64,000 bases of DNA. Origin: Hydractinia symbiolongicarpus. Taxonomy: Eukaryota > Cnidaria > Hydrozoa > Anthoathecata > Hydractiniidae. The position numbers and the translations under genes are program-made. The notes under the pieces are model-generated. The model saw nothing but the letters and a program-made list of their open reading frames with translations, was not told the DNA's origin and ran no database searches. The stretch's first letter is position 1. Each line of letters opens with the position of its first letter. Below, piece after piece: positions 1 to 11,537 of the stretch. Location: contig NC_079887.1 of the NCBI RefSeq assembly GCF_029227915.1, positions 7,564,001 through 7,628,000 of the forward strand. The letters run 5' to 3'.

Positions 1-71
1 AGACACTTAACATCTGATGTGTGTGTGTCCCAAAAGGCCTACATAAACTAAGGCACCTAGTGGTTCTAGCG

Positions 72-1141
72 AATCCGTGACCTAAAAGGGACATTCAATT
101 TTCATTTATAATGAAAACAAATTTCAATTTTTTTTATCAATTTTTCTTCTTAATTCAATACAAAAGGAAAATTTCAACTTAAATGTTATACTTCGTTTTC
201 AAATCAAAAAACGAAAAAGGAAGTCCATCTTTTAGCAAAAAAGTACGCTCTCTTTCGCAAACGTTTTTTCTCTACAATCCCAAGGCTTACTTTGGGTCAT
301 TTGGTGCTAAATATGCCAAAATGTAATATCAATTTCCAAATTTTTGATTTTTGATAGAATTTTAAATTTGAAAATGAAATCAATTTCGTTTAAATCAAAA
401 ATTAAATTTCAAGTTCAATTTTTGATTTTTGATTTGAATCAAAAATTGAAATTCAAGTTAAATTGTTAATTGTGATTTAAATAGAAATTTGAAAATCAAA
501 TTAAATTTTTGATCGTTGAGTTAAATTAGAAATTGAAAATCAACTTCGATTTTTAAATTAAATTAAAAAAGCAAATTCGTATTTATTTTTTTTCTGAAGA
601 ATAATCACTTTTTTATTATAATTAGCGGACAAGGATTTACGCAACTAATGATACGTCTACTTAAAATGAAAAAGGGTCCTTACACCTAGCTTAAACCGTG
701 GGCCAGTTTTTAAACTTTTTCCGAGAAGGCTGGTGTGAGAAAATATTCAAACATTTCAAAAATTTCGAAATCAAGCTACAGATTTATATGTCATTGCTAA
801 TAGAGACAATATACGTGTTAGCCATAATAGAGTTGGACAAGCTTTAGCAAAAGCTGCACCCCAAAACCACCAGAGAAGACGCACTTACATTTTGGGATTA
901 TTAGCACCAAATGACCTAAAGTAATCCTTGGGTTTGTGGGAAGAAAAACGTCTGCGAAGAAGAGCGTACTTTTTTGCCAAAAATTGCAGTTTCTTTTTTG
1001 TTTTTTGATTTGAAAAAGAAAAAAGAAAATTGAGTTGAGATTTTCTTTTTGTATTGAATTAAAAAAGAAAAATTGATAAAAAAATTGAAATTTGTTTTTT
1101 TTTTAAAATGAAAATTAAATGTCCCTTTTAGGTCACGGATT
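72..1141. mobile_element. Foldback/MITE element with ~255-bp inverted arms and 6-bp target duplication
   Basis: The left arm (72 to about 330) and right arm (about 882 to 1141) are inverted copies of each other. Termini read AATCCGTGACC and GGTCACGGATT. The inner arm ends share TTTGGTGCTAA and its complement. The 6 bases CTAGCG directly flank both ends (66-71 and 1142-1147), the expected target-site duplication. The interior is very AT-rich, made of simple AAATTGAA-type sequence, with no transposase reading frame. It is therefore a non-autonomous DNA element. It sits 38 bp upstream of the splice acceptor of the amine oxidase exon, inside an intron. The superfamily is not certain. Confidence 0.8.
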
Positions 1142-1179
1142 CTAGCGACATCTGTATTGTTTAGTTTTCTTGTTTTTAG

Positions 1180-4100
1180 AATTTCAAGTAGAAGAGAAGG
1201 TCGCGTCAGACAATCGATCAAATATACACAAAATAATCAACGTTGTCTTAATTGTCATCATTGTTATCGTTTTAATTGCTTTTTTTGCTTATGCAATTAC
1301 AATGGATAAAAAATGTGAATGCATGAAAGTAAGAAAACAGCAAGCATCTAAAAATGTCACATGTAAAGATAAAAGTATTACAATTGAACCACATGCCAAT
1401 GATGAAAATGACATTTTCCGTGAATTAAATTTGAAAGAAATCAACACGATTGTTGGTTACATAGAGCGCAACTTTGTGATACGACGACTAGAGGATGGAT
1501 ACAGTCATAAACTGGCTCAATTTATTAACACTGTAGAATTGTATTTGCCCAACAAAGACAAAGCATTACAGTATTTGGATAATAATGGACCAAAACCAAA
1601 AAGAGAAGCAATTGTGACTCTTCAGACAGCACACAATGTTACATACTATGTGGTTGGCCCACTACCGACACCAAAATATCACAATCTTGCTGAGTTTAAC
1701 GATAGACAAAATCCAATGAATTACTATGTAGATGAGTATTCAATCTTGCACAGTAAAACGATAAAAAAGCTTTTTCAGGAAAATGTTAACAAGACATGGC
1801 CGCTCTTCAAAGCAACGTTCGAAATCTTCGAAAAATATAACAAAGCGAAGGAAGCTTTTGACGCAGGATTGACATATTATCTTGGTGCTGGGGCGGAACA
1901 GAGAGCTGGTGAATTTTATGTTGATATAGTTCTTCTATTGCCTATGCCGTCCTATATAAATATGTTCGATACCATCTCATTTCAATTTAACCTTACAAGC
2001 AAAGATGAAAATGAATGGCGCTTGCTTCAGGTTGGTGTATGTTTACCTGACTTACTTTTCCTTTAGCGGCAGCGTAGCGAAGGCCGATATTTGAGGTATA
2101 CTAATGAAGTTTTTTCTGTTAGAATTGAAAGAATATATATAAATCCATAAAATGCAAACTATGTCGGCGGAAGAAGACTAAGTATACAAAAAGCGAGTAG
2201 AATATCGTTATTAAACATACTTTTTAAACATTAAGTTATTAGTAATAAAATTTGAAAAGGAATACCAACAGAATCAGCAATGAAACAAGAGCTCGTTTTT
2301 ATCAATATTTTCCGCACTAATTTTTGCGTGTACTAGTTTTTGAGCCAGCAAATGGTTGGTTAGTGCACGAAGATTTATAAAGAAATTTTGATTTGACTTT
2401 TGATTTACTTTTCTCATACATTATATAATGTACTTAATCTTCGTGAGAATTAAGTTATTGAGTTTTTTCTGAAATGTTTTAATTGTCACCGTCGCCATTC
2501 GCAAAAAATATGGTCTCGCCAATTTTTTATAATCTTGTAATTCGCGAAATTAAATTCTCGCGCATTTCAATTTTTCAAAACCTTGTTTTTAGTAAAATTT
2601 GGTGATAAAAGTTGACATGTTTATATTTCTTAAAAATAGAAATAATTTTACAATGCGACCATATTGAAAACACAACAAAATGACTAGTAAAAAAAGAATA
2701 CAGACAAATTTGCAAGCTAATGTAGGAAAATACACTAATAAAAAAATGACTTCTGCATGGTTTTTAGTTCTTTTGTTCAGACGTCTGTCTTCTTTGATCC
2801 GAAGTCTAAATCTAAATTCTCGCGAAAATTAATTCTACTTAATTCCTTTAGGTAACTTCCGCAACTTTTATAAAAGAAAAAGAATAGCATCCGTAATTTT
2901 TTCTGAAACTTTAAATTGCGTATTTTATATACCAAACAATCATTGTCCCCATCTCATTATAACTAACAGGAAACACGCCAATCAAACGCTGGCACTATTT
3001 AACAGATTGTGTCTTCTATTTTAGATATTTTACAACCAAAAATATTATGCAAGCGTTGAAGACATTATGCGCAAATACAAAAGCGGAGAACTTAAGGTAG
3101 AAAAAGTAAAACGTCTTTCTGATAATACTTTGAAACTTGCACATCAAACAAGACGAGGTACCCAATCAAATTATTTTCCATCCATTGAACCACTGACTTT
3201 CTATCCAAATGGACCGAGGTTTTCAATTGAAGGGCGGAAGATAACATACCTGGATTGGCAGTTCAATTACATGGTTCAAGCATCAACAGGTCCAGCAATT
3301 TTCAACGTTAGATATAAAAATAAACGAATTGCATTTGAAATTAGCTTGCAGGAAGCTTCTTCATTGTATTCAACAGCCTCACCTTCTATTGGGACTGGAA
3401 ATATTTTGGACAGTTACTATTCTCTTGGGAAATCAAACTCGTTAATAAAAGGAGTTGACTGCCCTTCTCACGCCACCTACATAGATATGTCTTTTTATAT
3501 GTATTACATTGGCAAAGTTGTAACAGTGAAAGACGCAGCTTGTGTGTTTGAAAACAACGCCAACATTCCACTTCGAAGACATCACCATGGTACAGATGAT
3601 TTCGAATATGGAGGTCTAGCAGATGCATATTTAGTCGTTCGATTTTTCAGTAACATGTTGAATTATGATTTTATTCACGACTATATATTTCATCAAAATG
3701 GCGTCGTTGAAGCGCGAACGACAACGACTGGTTACTTGCTGTTAAGTCAACTTTATGAGAAGCAGAAGAATAAATATGGATACGAAGTTGTTGATGGCTT
3801 CCTAGGTGGGGTTCATGACCACATGATGTTATACAAAGTTGATTTGGATATTCTAGGGACAAAGAACAGTTTTAAAACGTTAGATATGACTCTTGAGAAA
3901 ACACAGACGATATATGATTATCAACCCACTGTAAAGAAATTCATTAAAGAAAATAAAATACAAACAGAAAAAGAAGCTGCCATTCGCTATAATTTTGATC
4001 ATCCGAAATATTACATTGTTTACAACGAGAATGAGAAGAACAGATATGGAAATCATCGTGGGTATCGAATTTACTCACCGAATAAAATAAAGCAAGTTTA

Positions 4101-4527
4101 TCTGGATGAGCATAGAGCAACAAAACATACCGAATGGTCAAAATACCAGATATCAGTGTCGCAGTTTAAAGAAACCGAAAGATATGGAAGTTGTATGTTT
4201 AATTTTGTGCCTCAAACACTGACACCTCGATGTTCCTTTGATACACGTATTCATGACAACGAGAGTATTGTAAACGAAGATTTAGTTGCGTGGATTCCAA
4301 TTGGTGGATTGCACATTCCATGCGCGGAAGATTACCCAACAACGCCTACCATAGGAAACCGATTCACAATTTTCATTAAACCGTTTAATTATTTTGACGA
4401 AGACCCAAGTTTTGCGTCTGCAAATTCAGTGTATATTGAACACAAGAACGGAACATCTAAAATTGATACGTATGGTACTCCTAACGAAGCAACTTGTCCA
4501 ATATCATCTTCACGTCAAGTTAATTAG
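1180..4527 (+). CDS. Membrane-anchored copper amine oxidase (AOC family), 5' exon missing
   Basis: This enzyme family oxidatively deaminates primary amines using copper and a topaquinone made from a tyrosine. Two exons are visible: 1180-2030 (acceptor AG 1178-1179, donor GT 2031-2032) and 3025-4527 (acceptor TTTTAG), joined in phase 0, giving about 784 codons against about 763 residues in vertebrate AOC3. The first exon begins mid-codon, so a short N-terminal exon is missing from this view. A hydrophobic segment at about residues 20-42 looks like a type II membrane anchor. The N2/N3 region follows, with motif YYVVGPLP. The catalytic core has the base Asp (codon 3409-3411), NYD with the topaquinone Tyr (codon 3664-3666), the copper pair HDH (3814-3822) and the third copper His in GLHIP (4312-4314). 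The Thr usually three residues before the NY motif is Asn here. Orthology to a particular AOC paralogue cannot be decided. Confidence 0.93.
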
Positions 4528-4563
4528 CATTGAAGACACAGATATTTTCCTACCGTATCTTAA

Positions 4564-5289
4564 CCCTATTCGGTCCGGGGGGTGGGGTTGGGTGGATTCC
4601 GCCACCTCCCCTGACGGTTTTTTTTAATAACTTCTTATTGTTATCTTGCATGGCTATGATACTTACTGAGTTTCAATGTTTATTTGTTAGACACCCGCAT
4701 GCCAAATTTTTAGGTAGCATACCTTTTATAAGTATTGATTCTGGCTATTACTCGAAACTAGCCCTAAAAATCTCTATAAAATCCTTGTAATGGGGAAATT
4801 ATGATAACTCTTGTTAGGATTATCCTTAGAATTTGAAACTTAAAACACAACTTTGTTTCATTAAGAAGAATGATTTTGCATAGTTTAGACACGTAACTAC
4901 TCTGATTTTTTTTGGTTTTACCCGAAAATCGGAAAAAACCTGATTTTCGGGCGATTTTTGGCAACTTTCTATGCGATCCATATAAAAAACGGAAAATAAT
5001 TAAAAAAAATTATTTAGCTTCCAGAAACTTCAAGCAGAATAAAAAAATTCGCTTTAGAATTTAAGTTATTTAATTTTAAGCAGATAGTAACATTTTGAAC
5101 AATTTTTAAGCTTTTGATGACGTCACTGAAAATATGCTGACGCAAGCAAAAATTTATTGCTGCCATTTTGTTCCTTTTGTGACGTAGTATAAGTGTGCCA
5201 AGTTTAATTCAATTTGAACAAGCCAATGAAAAGTTATTGAGGGGGGGAGGAGGGTCATAATATGTTCGAAAAACCCCGGACCGAATAGG
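4564..5289. mobile_element. piggyBac-type MITE, copy 1
   Basis: Terminal inverted repeats read CCCTATTCGGTCCGG at the left and CCGGACCGAATAGG at the right. TTAA (4560-4563) precedes the left end; the right flank has mutated to TTTAG. TTAA targets and CCC termini are the hallmark of the piggyBac superfamily. No transposase is encoded. Copies at 54856-55529 and, in reverse and shorter, at 51412-51711 share the body, including a CGGAAAA-rich segment, AAGCAGATAGT and GATGACGTCA. The insertion begins 36 bp after the amine oxidase stop codon, so it probably lies in that gene's 3' UTR. Confidence 0.85.
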
Positions 5290-6886
5290 ATTTAGTAGAC
5301 TAACTATGTAATTGGTTTTTCCCATTTTTTGCGGTCTCAAAATAGTAGCAAGCATGTTTATCATTGGAGCCTTTTTATAGCAGACATTAATGATGGGTAT
5401 TTACGAACATATTTTACATATTTTTCGTAATCAAGTTTATGTTGTATTTTGCATTACATTTTGCGTGAAAGTTTTCATATTGACACAATTCTTTCGAAAC
5501 AACCAATTGAAGAATCGACGAATTCGTTAAAAACAGTCAGACTGGTATGTCCCTTAATAATAACCGTATTTTTTAAATATAGTTTTGTTGTGGTGTGAAC
5601 ATTTTAACCATTTCTTTTTCATACATTCCTGGGTAACAAATTCTAACTTATCCAAACCAGCAGCTGTTAGAAGTGCAGTTGATTCATTCTGCAAAACCTA
5701 AAACTTAAAGTTTTGCTATTCAAGGTTAGTTTACAATGAATTCAATTAGTTGTTTTCTTTTCACAAAAGAAATTTACCAGTAGCATGAGCAATAATTTTC
5801 TTTGTTAGTGTATGCGGCCAAGTGTTAAAAAATTCTCTTACTATAGAAATAAAAAGTCTTTTGTCGATTACTTGCTCTTCAGTTCCTGCACGCATCTTTC
5901 GCTTCTTCTTCTTACCCAGATACACTTCATATGTGCTTCTGAACACGTTAGTTTCGTAAATAAGAACAAAATAAGGCTAAATTCTGAATTTTTGTTCTTT
6001 GATGGAACTAAATTTTGCTGATATTCGAAAATATTACGTAAGTAATACTTTTTAATTTATTAATAAAATATTTCGTAAGTATTATTTTTCACAAAGGTAA
6101 AAATATTATTTTCAACCATTTATCAATCAAACAGTCACTACAGAAGTTAATGTTCGCTTGTTATTTGTTTACACATCACGATGATTCATACTCGTGATAA
6201 ATGAAATTCTAATTTTATTTTCTATTGAATCAAAATTTCAATAAATTTTTGCCTTTTTTTGGCGAATGGGTTAAAACCCGCGAAAAACAATGCCATTTCG
6301 TAAAAATATTTGATATCAGTTGACCGAGTTAGATTCTACGGCTAATAATTTTGTTATTTTTTATCTCAAAAACGAGGAATTTGTGCTAAGTTCCTATTCA
6401 ACTGTATATGTACAGTGAAATTAATTTCGATTAACAATTTATATCTTTTCTGCGTTACTAAAGGATTCCTGAGAACGAGCATGTTGTTAGAAGATTGAAA
6501 TCTAAATTTAAAGTTTTCTCTAGGCGTCCATGCTATGTTTCACATTGCATTATCTTTTTTATTCTGTACAATTTTTTTGACAGAAAAACCCAGTGCTTGG
6601 GGAAGCATTTCAAAACAAATATTTCCGCTGAATCTTTGTTAACTTTGATTTAGCACTGGGAACGAAAGGGGTTTTAGTGGCGCGAATATTGGCAATAAAA
6701 TCGTCAACAAAATCGTGACCTGGGGTAAACAACGAAAATAATTTTAATATTTTTGTATAAGTTCAAGAGACGTTGAAAATTTGTTTTCTTTAAAAGAAAT
6801 AAGATGAAAAGTTTCGACTGAAGAAATTACAACAAGAAGCCCTGCGGCTTAAAGATTTCCGCCATTAGCAATAATCTGAAAAAAGA

Positions 6887-6920
6887 TATAAAATCGTGAC
6901 ATACATGTCACGATTTTATA
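6887..6920. repeat. Perfect 14-bp-arm palindrome
   Basis: TATAAAATCGTGAC at 6887-6900 is followed by ATACAT and then the exact reverse complement at 6907-6920. No coding context is seen. It may be a transposon remnant rather than a regulatory site. The text AAAATCGTGAC also occurs nearby at about 6709-6719. Confidence 0.6.
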
Positions 6921-7261
6921 GCTATAATGCATTGTCTTTCACGAAAAATATCCAGCCTAAACAATTTCTCCTTAAATTAAAATACATTGATAATTAATTA
7001 GTTCTGCTGAGTATAGCGTTAATCTACGTGCTTACAAAATTGTAGTACAGAAGGAAATGACGTAATTATATAACATCAAAAATGGAGCATTATAAGACGA
7101 TCTTCATTATGCTACACTGCACGAGCTTTAACTTTCGATTTTAAACTTTAAAATAAAGTAATGTTCATTGGATAATAAAACAATTTGTTGCACTGTTAGG
7201 ATTCTTATTGGCTTAAAACTCAATTTAGCCACGTTCTCAGAAAAAAATCTGTCAAAACGAG

Positions 7262-7390
7262 GATTTAAGCTTTAGCCTGGATAAGTTTTAGGCGTCCAGG
7301 CTCTGGGCTGTCTCTATCTATCTATCTCTCTATCTCTATCTCTATCTTCCCAGGCGATATTAAAGATTCCGCCTTCGCCGGCGGAAATCA
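7262..7390. repeat. Dispersed repeat with TCTA microsatellite
   Basis: The run GGGCTGTCTCTATCTATC followed by a TCTA/TCTC tract, then CTTCCCAGGCGAT and TTAAAGATTC, matches the arrangement at about 35899-36010 (GGACTATCTCTAACTATC, then TTCTATCTTCTTCAGTCGAT and TTAAAGATTC). The shared order suggests one transposon-derived family. Ends are not defined. Confidence 0.45.
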
Positions 7391-9261
7391 ATTAAAGTTT
7401 GGTACATAACAACGGTACGTAGCAATGCAACCTCTAGCTGTTATTAAGAAAGCGCATAGCTACTTATGAACTACTCCTTATCACTATGAAATCTCATATT
7501 TACGGTGTTAAATTAATTCGTGTTTTCGTGTTGCCACAACACTCCTTTTTTCTCGCGCGCAAACAGACGGACGGAATATATAAATATTTAAGATAAATTT
7601 AATAGGAGCACAGAGGTCAGAAAACAACAATTGCTTACAATGAGTGTTTTATGCATAATTTATGCATACAATATTTTGCAAATGTTTATGCGTAGTAGTT
7701 CTCGCACAGTGAAAAATAAAGAAACCGTTTTTTGGAGTTATGAGACGATATTTTTTAAGAACAAGCGCGGTAACTAGTTTATCATATAAACTGAGCATAA
7801 ATCATTGTAATTGATATAGTCGACAGATGATTGCTTAATTTCAATCACGGTTGATGAAGTTCAACAGCGAAAATATTTATTGCAAGATAATATGGGTGAT
7901 CTTTTAATTCATGATAAATTGGTGTAATTTATGATAAATCATGCGCGAGATGGTAATTATTCCCAAAGGAAAACAAAACTTGTTTATGTCACGCGTCAAT
8001 GATTAATTAATTGAAAATGCATTTTAGAGCAATATATTTATGTTAGTTCAATACCAATTAGTTGAATTAATGGCATTGACTTAACTTGTAAATTCTTAAT
8101 TTCTTTTCCAAGTGGAAAATCGTTCCATATTATGTTCATCTGGCAAAAATAATTACGTTTGCTTAATAGAACCGCTGAGGTATAAAGTTAAGTTAAACAA
8201 TCGAATTAAACACAAAAGTCTTTCAACGCACTATAGATATATACTCTCTAACCTAAAGTAAACTCAAACTCTCCACGGTGGAGAGCACTGGTACTTCTCT
8301 TTAATGTCGGAACAAATGATAATTGAACTGTGAATATTTATGATTGGTTATTAGTTTTTTTTTTATAAGAACAAAATTATGGAACAAATTTACCGACAGG
8401 TTCTCGTTTCTCAAGAAAACGTTACATAGCAAGTTATTAACCAATCAGGGAAAAAGTTTTTGCACGCTATTTCATCCAATCAGAAAAAAATTTCAGCTTT
8501 TTTCACTGTAGAATTGAAAAATAAGTAAAAATTTCATTCGTTTCTCGGTAGAAAATAAAACTATAGCATATATTTTGTGTATATTAGCCAATCACGTTGT
8601 AAATTAGCCTGACGTCCAATGATATACATCTTAACACCACCAAAGAATATCCAGTATATAGTTATATGTGACAACTTTAATCTTGAGTTGCAATACTGCA
8701 GCCTTTATTTGAGGTAGGTGCATTAAAAAACGTATTATGTAAAATGCTTATATAACTTGCAACTGTCAATACAAAAAAATAGCAGATCTATTCAAACCAT
8801 CTTGCGGTAAACATCAAAGGATTTATCCTGCAGCTAGATGTATATATCTTCAATAGAGCAGATTTATCACTCTCACTAGTAATATATCTGTTTTCTTTAA
8901 TAAGTGTTTAGCAGGTTTTATTTTGTTTGTCTTTCAACTCCGTGTGTGTGGGTCTTTCGCCATGCTTACATTCACCTCAGAATTTAAATCAGTCCTGGCC
9001 GAACCTAATTTTTATCAAAAATATGCGTGATATTTAATGAACAGGAGGATTTGCAACATTTTAATGCTGATGCTGCAGAATTGCTAGCTGCTAACCCCTA
9101 TTTAACTATTCATCATCTTGAAATCATTTATTTTTTATTTTTCTTGCACCGCTAACGACATTACCTCCTTGCTAATTGGTTATTAGGACATGTGTTTAGG
9201 AAAATAATTGTCTAGCAAAACGTTATTTTATATACAGCTATCATTTCACACCGGAGTGTAT

Positions 9262-9351
9262 CCACCGATAGCTCAGTTGGTAGAGCGGAGGACTGTAGTA
9301 GAGGTTGTGGCAGATATCCTTAGGTCGCTGGTTCAAATCCGGCTCGGTGGA
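9262..9351 (+). tRNA. tRNA-Tyr: tRNA-Tyr (GTA) with 17-nt intron
   Basis: The acceptor stem CCACCGA pairs fully with TCGGTGG, followed by discriminator A at 9351. The A box (TAGCTCAGTTGG) and B box (GGTTCAAATCC) match eukaryotic consensus. The anticodon loop reads CTGTAG, giving anticodon GTA. A 17-nt intron (9299-9315) follows the base 3' of the anticodon, the canonical position, and the spliced body closely follows the conserved animal tRNA-Tyr sequence. A TTTT run at about 9360-9363 can act as the RNA polymerase III terminator. The gene appears intact. Confidence 0.97.
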
Positions 9352-9676
9352 GACAAAGCTTTTGTTTAACACCTTTTAGCATTGTTTAGGTTTTTGTAAT
9401 AGAATTTAAATAAAAATTTCAGTTTTCTACTTTCAAAGACATTGGTATTTAACTTATAAAACCATACCACTTATAACTTGCTTTTGGCGATAATGTCAAG
9501 CAAAACATGATATATCGTTTTTATCGTCAGCTGTATTAATTAAAAATAAAAAAAGATTGGTTAGTATTGGCAAAGCAAGGTGGACACTTAAAGTATGGAA
9601 ATTAAGCAAAGAAAAAAATAATTAAAATACTAAAAACTAAACAAAGGTAAACAAATGGGGAAAGTTTCGGAAAAAT

Positions 9677-10253
9677 TACAATGTTCGACACTTATAGAAG
9701 AATGTGAAAAGTTGGATGTGCAACTAAAGTTTAGTTAGCTACAGCGAATATTGAAGTAAATGTTCCAACTAGTTAACCAAAAATAACATGGACTTTAACT
9801 AGTTTTATATTGACTAAGTAACCAAAAAGCTGAAGGAACGAGTCGGAAAATGAGAGGAGAAGTATTTGTTAATTTCGTCGTCCTGTAATTAGTATTTTTG
9901 ATGAAACTGGATATTAGATCATCGTTTTTTATGGACAATATAACCAGTTAACTAGCCATGTTGAAGAAGCATCCAGGCAGTATGGCGCTGAATATGTTAA
10001 CTGTTTAACTGTTAAAATTGACAATTTTGCTGTTTCTATCCTATAAAAACGCTAAATGTATTGTAGGAGTTAGATATATAATTATTCCCAATGCTTCTTA
10101 AAACTTGTTTTTCGCGCTTGTTTACATTTTAAGCTATCTATTTTCTTGTCGACGGGCAAAACCGTTCCATATTGGCCCGTCGTCAAGAGTGCTAAACCAA
10201 TCAGAATGCCTAAAAACCCGCATTACCCGCATGCAAAATCCAGACGGTTAACA
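9677..10253. repeat. Dispersed ~0.6-kb repeat, copy 1
   Basis: It shares its whole length, with point changes, with 41095-41745. Both begin ATGTTCGACACTT, share ACCAAAAAGCTGAAG in the middle, and end CCCGCATTACCCGC...GACGGTTAACA. No coding frame is seen. A small hairpin near the end pairs GACGGGCA with TGGCCCGTC. The family type is not determined. Confidence 0.75.
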
Positions 10254-11537
10254 AAAGACGCATATTGTGATTTTCTTAAATAAGTCTCTCATACTTAAAC
10301 AACGTTTGGTTTTGCTGACATCTTCTAGAAAACTTCTTTGCCAACTTAATAAGTCTTTAATGACTGTTAATCCGAACAATCGCGCTTGTTAGAACGTGCG
10401 ACCGGTGTGTACTGAACTCCTTTTTCCCGAAGAAAATTAAACTTTTTTCAATTCAATGTTACATATCTATTTCGAAAAATAGTACAAAAACTCAAGGTAG
10501 CTGCAACGATGTGACACGCAATAAAAAACACAGTCTCACAAGTCACAGTACAGAGAACATAACAAACTTGAAGTAGTTTCTGAGAAAGATGGCATTTGAT
10601 TTTATACTGTGCAAAAAAAGATAAAATAAGAAGAAACAGCGTCTATCTAGGCTATTGTGCTGAGGCTCGTGCTGAGCAGATGGTGGATTTATTAAAAGTT
10701 AAAGTTCCTGGAGCTAGTTTAATTACTCTGATCCAATCATGTCAAAAGAAATGTTATTATTTCGACCAATTAGAAATGTTCACAAAACTTCAAATATTTG
10801 CCATAATTCACGTCATGAGTGCACGTTCAAATGTAAACTCGTTAAACCGACTTTTCTAGTTGTTCGGCAAATTAAATTGTCATGAAACAAAAATATAAGC
10901 AAGACCCTGAAAAAAAAGCGATTTATTATGAATCATAGAATAGTGAAAGGATTGTATCAAATACCGTGCAACACTGACAACTATTTTAAGCTATCTCCTA
11001 GCTAATCAGAGATAGGTGAGGTAGTCGTGAATGGACCTGTTGTCGTAGAACAGCAAATCTTACTTTGCTATGAAAAGAGTTATGAAAACATATTAAAGGG
11101 TAACTAACAATGTGAAAATGAAAGAAACTACCGTAAGTTAATTAAGTTAATGGAGTATAAACCCTCGCTCATTAAACTGTTTTACATAAAAAGGTAAAAG
11201 AAACATCTGGAACAGAAAAAACATCTGTAAGTTTCAAACATTACTAAGTAATACAAATCTTGTAGCGTGTCCTGTCAATTTTCATTTTTCCTAACTGACA
11301 TAAAACACTTTGTTATGCGAAATAAGCTTATTACTCAAGACTTAAAAATAGCTGAAAAATAAAAACAAAATAAGATCAAAGAGCAGAATAAAATTTTACT
11401 CGTATTTGTTTTTGTCCCCGTACATCCGACCTAATAAATACTTTATCAGAACCATTTTGCAAATCTACTTATCCTTTTTTGTGGCGTATCGTTCCGGCTA
11501 GTTACTAACATCTCAAGGCTACATTAACTCTATTAAG
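10254..11537. other. Intergenic, no recognised gene
   Basis: The sequence is AT-rich. An 87-codon open frame at 10596-10859 (+) has no recognisable domain and no supporting context. Part of this stretch probably holds the 3' UTR of the GPCR gene on the minus strand. Confidence 0.3.

Larger units (their letters stand above)
5295..9261. other. Intergenic, AT-rich; a few minor repeats
   Basis: No gene is recognised. It holds a 14-bp-arm palindrome at 6887-6920 (TATAAAATCGTGAC and complement), a TCTA/TCTC microsatellite at about 7310-7350 embedded in a dispersed repeat (see 35899-36010), and a small palindrome CTCTCCACGGTGGAGAG near 8269-8285. On the minus strand, about 5560-5940 has two coding-looking stretches with splice-like borders that I could not join into one frame or identify. 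Confidence 0.4.

Noticed and set aside
916-1221. Minus-strand open frame of about 100 codons
   Set aside because: It lies in the inverted arm of the foldback element and is low-complexity Phe/Lys sequence.
10596-10859. 87-codon open frame (+)
   Set aside because: No domain, no Kozak or splice support and no conserved pattern.
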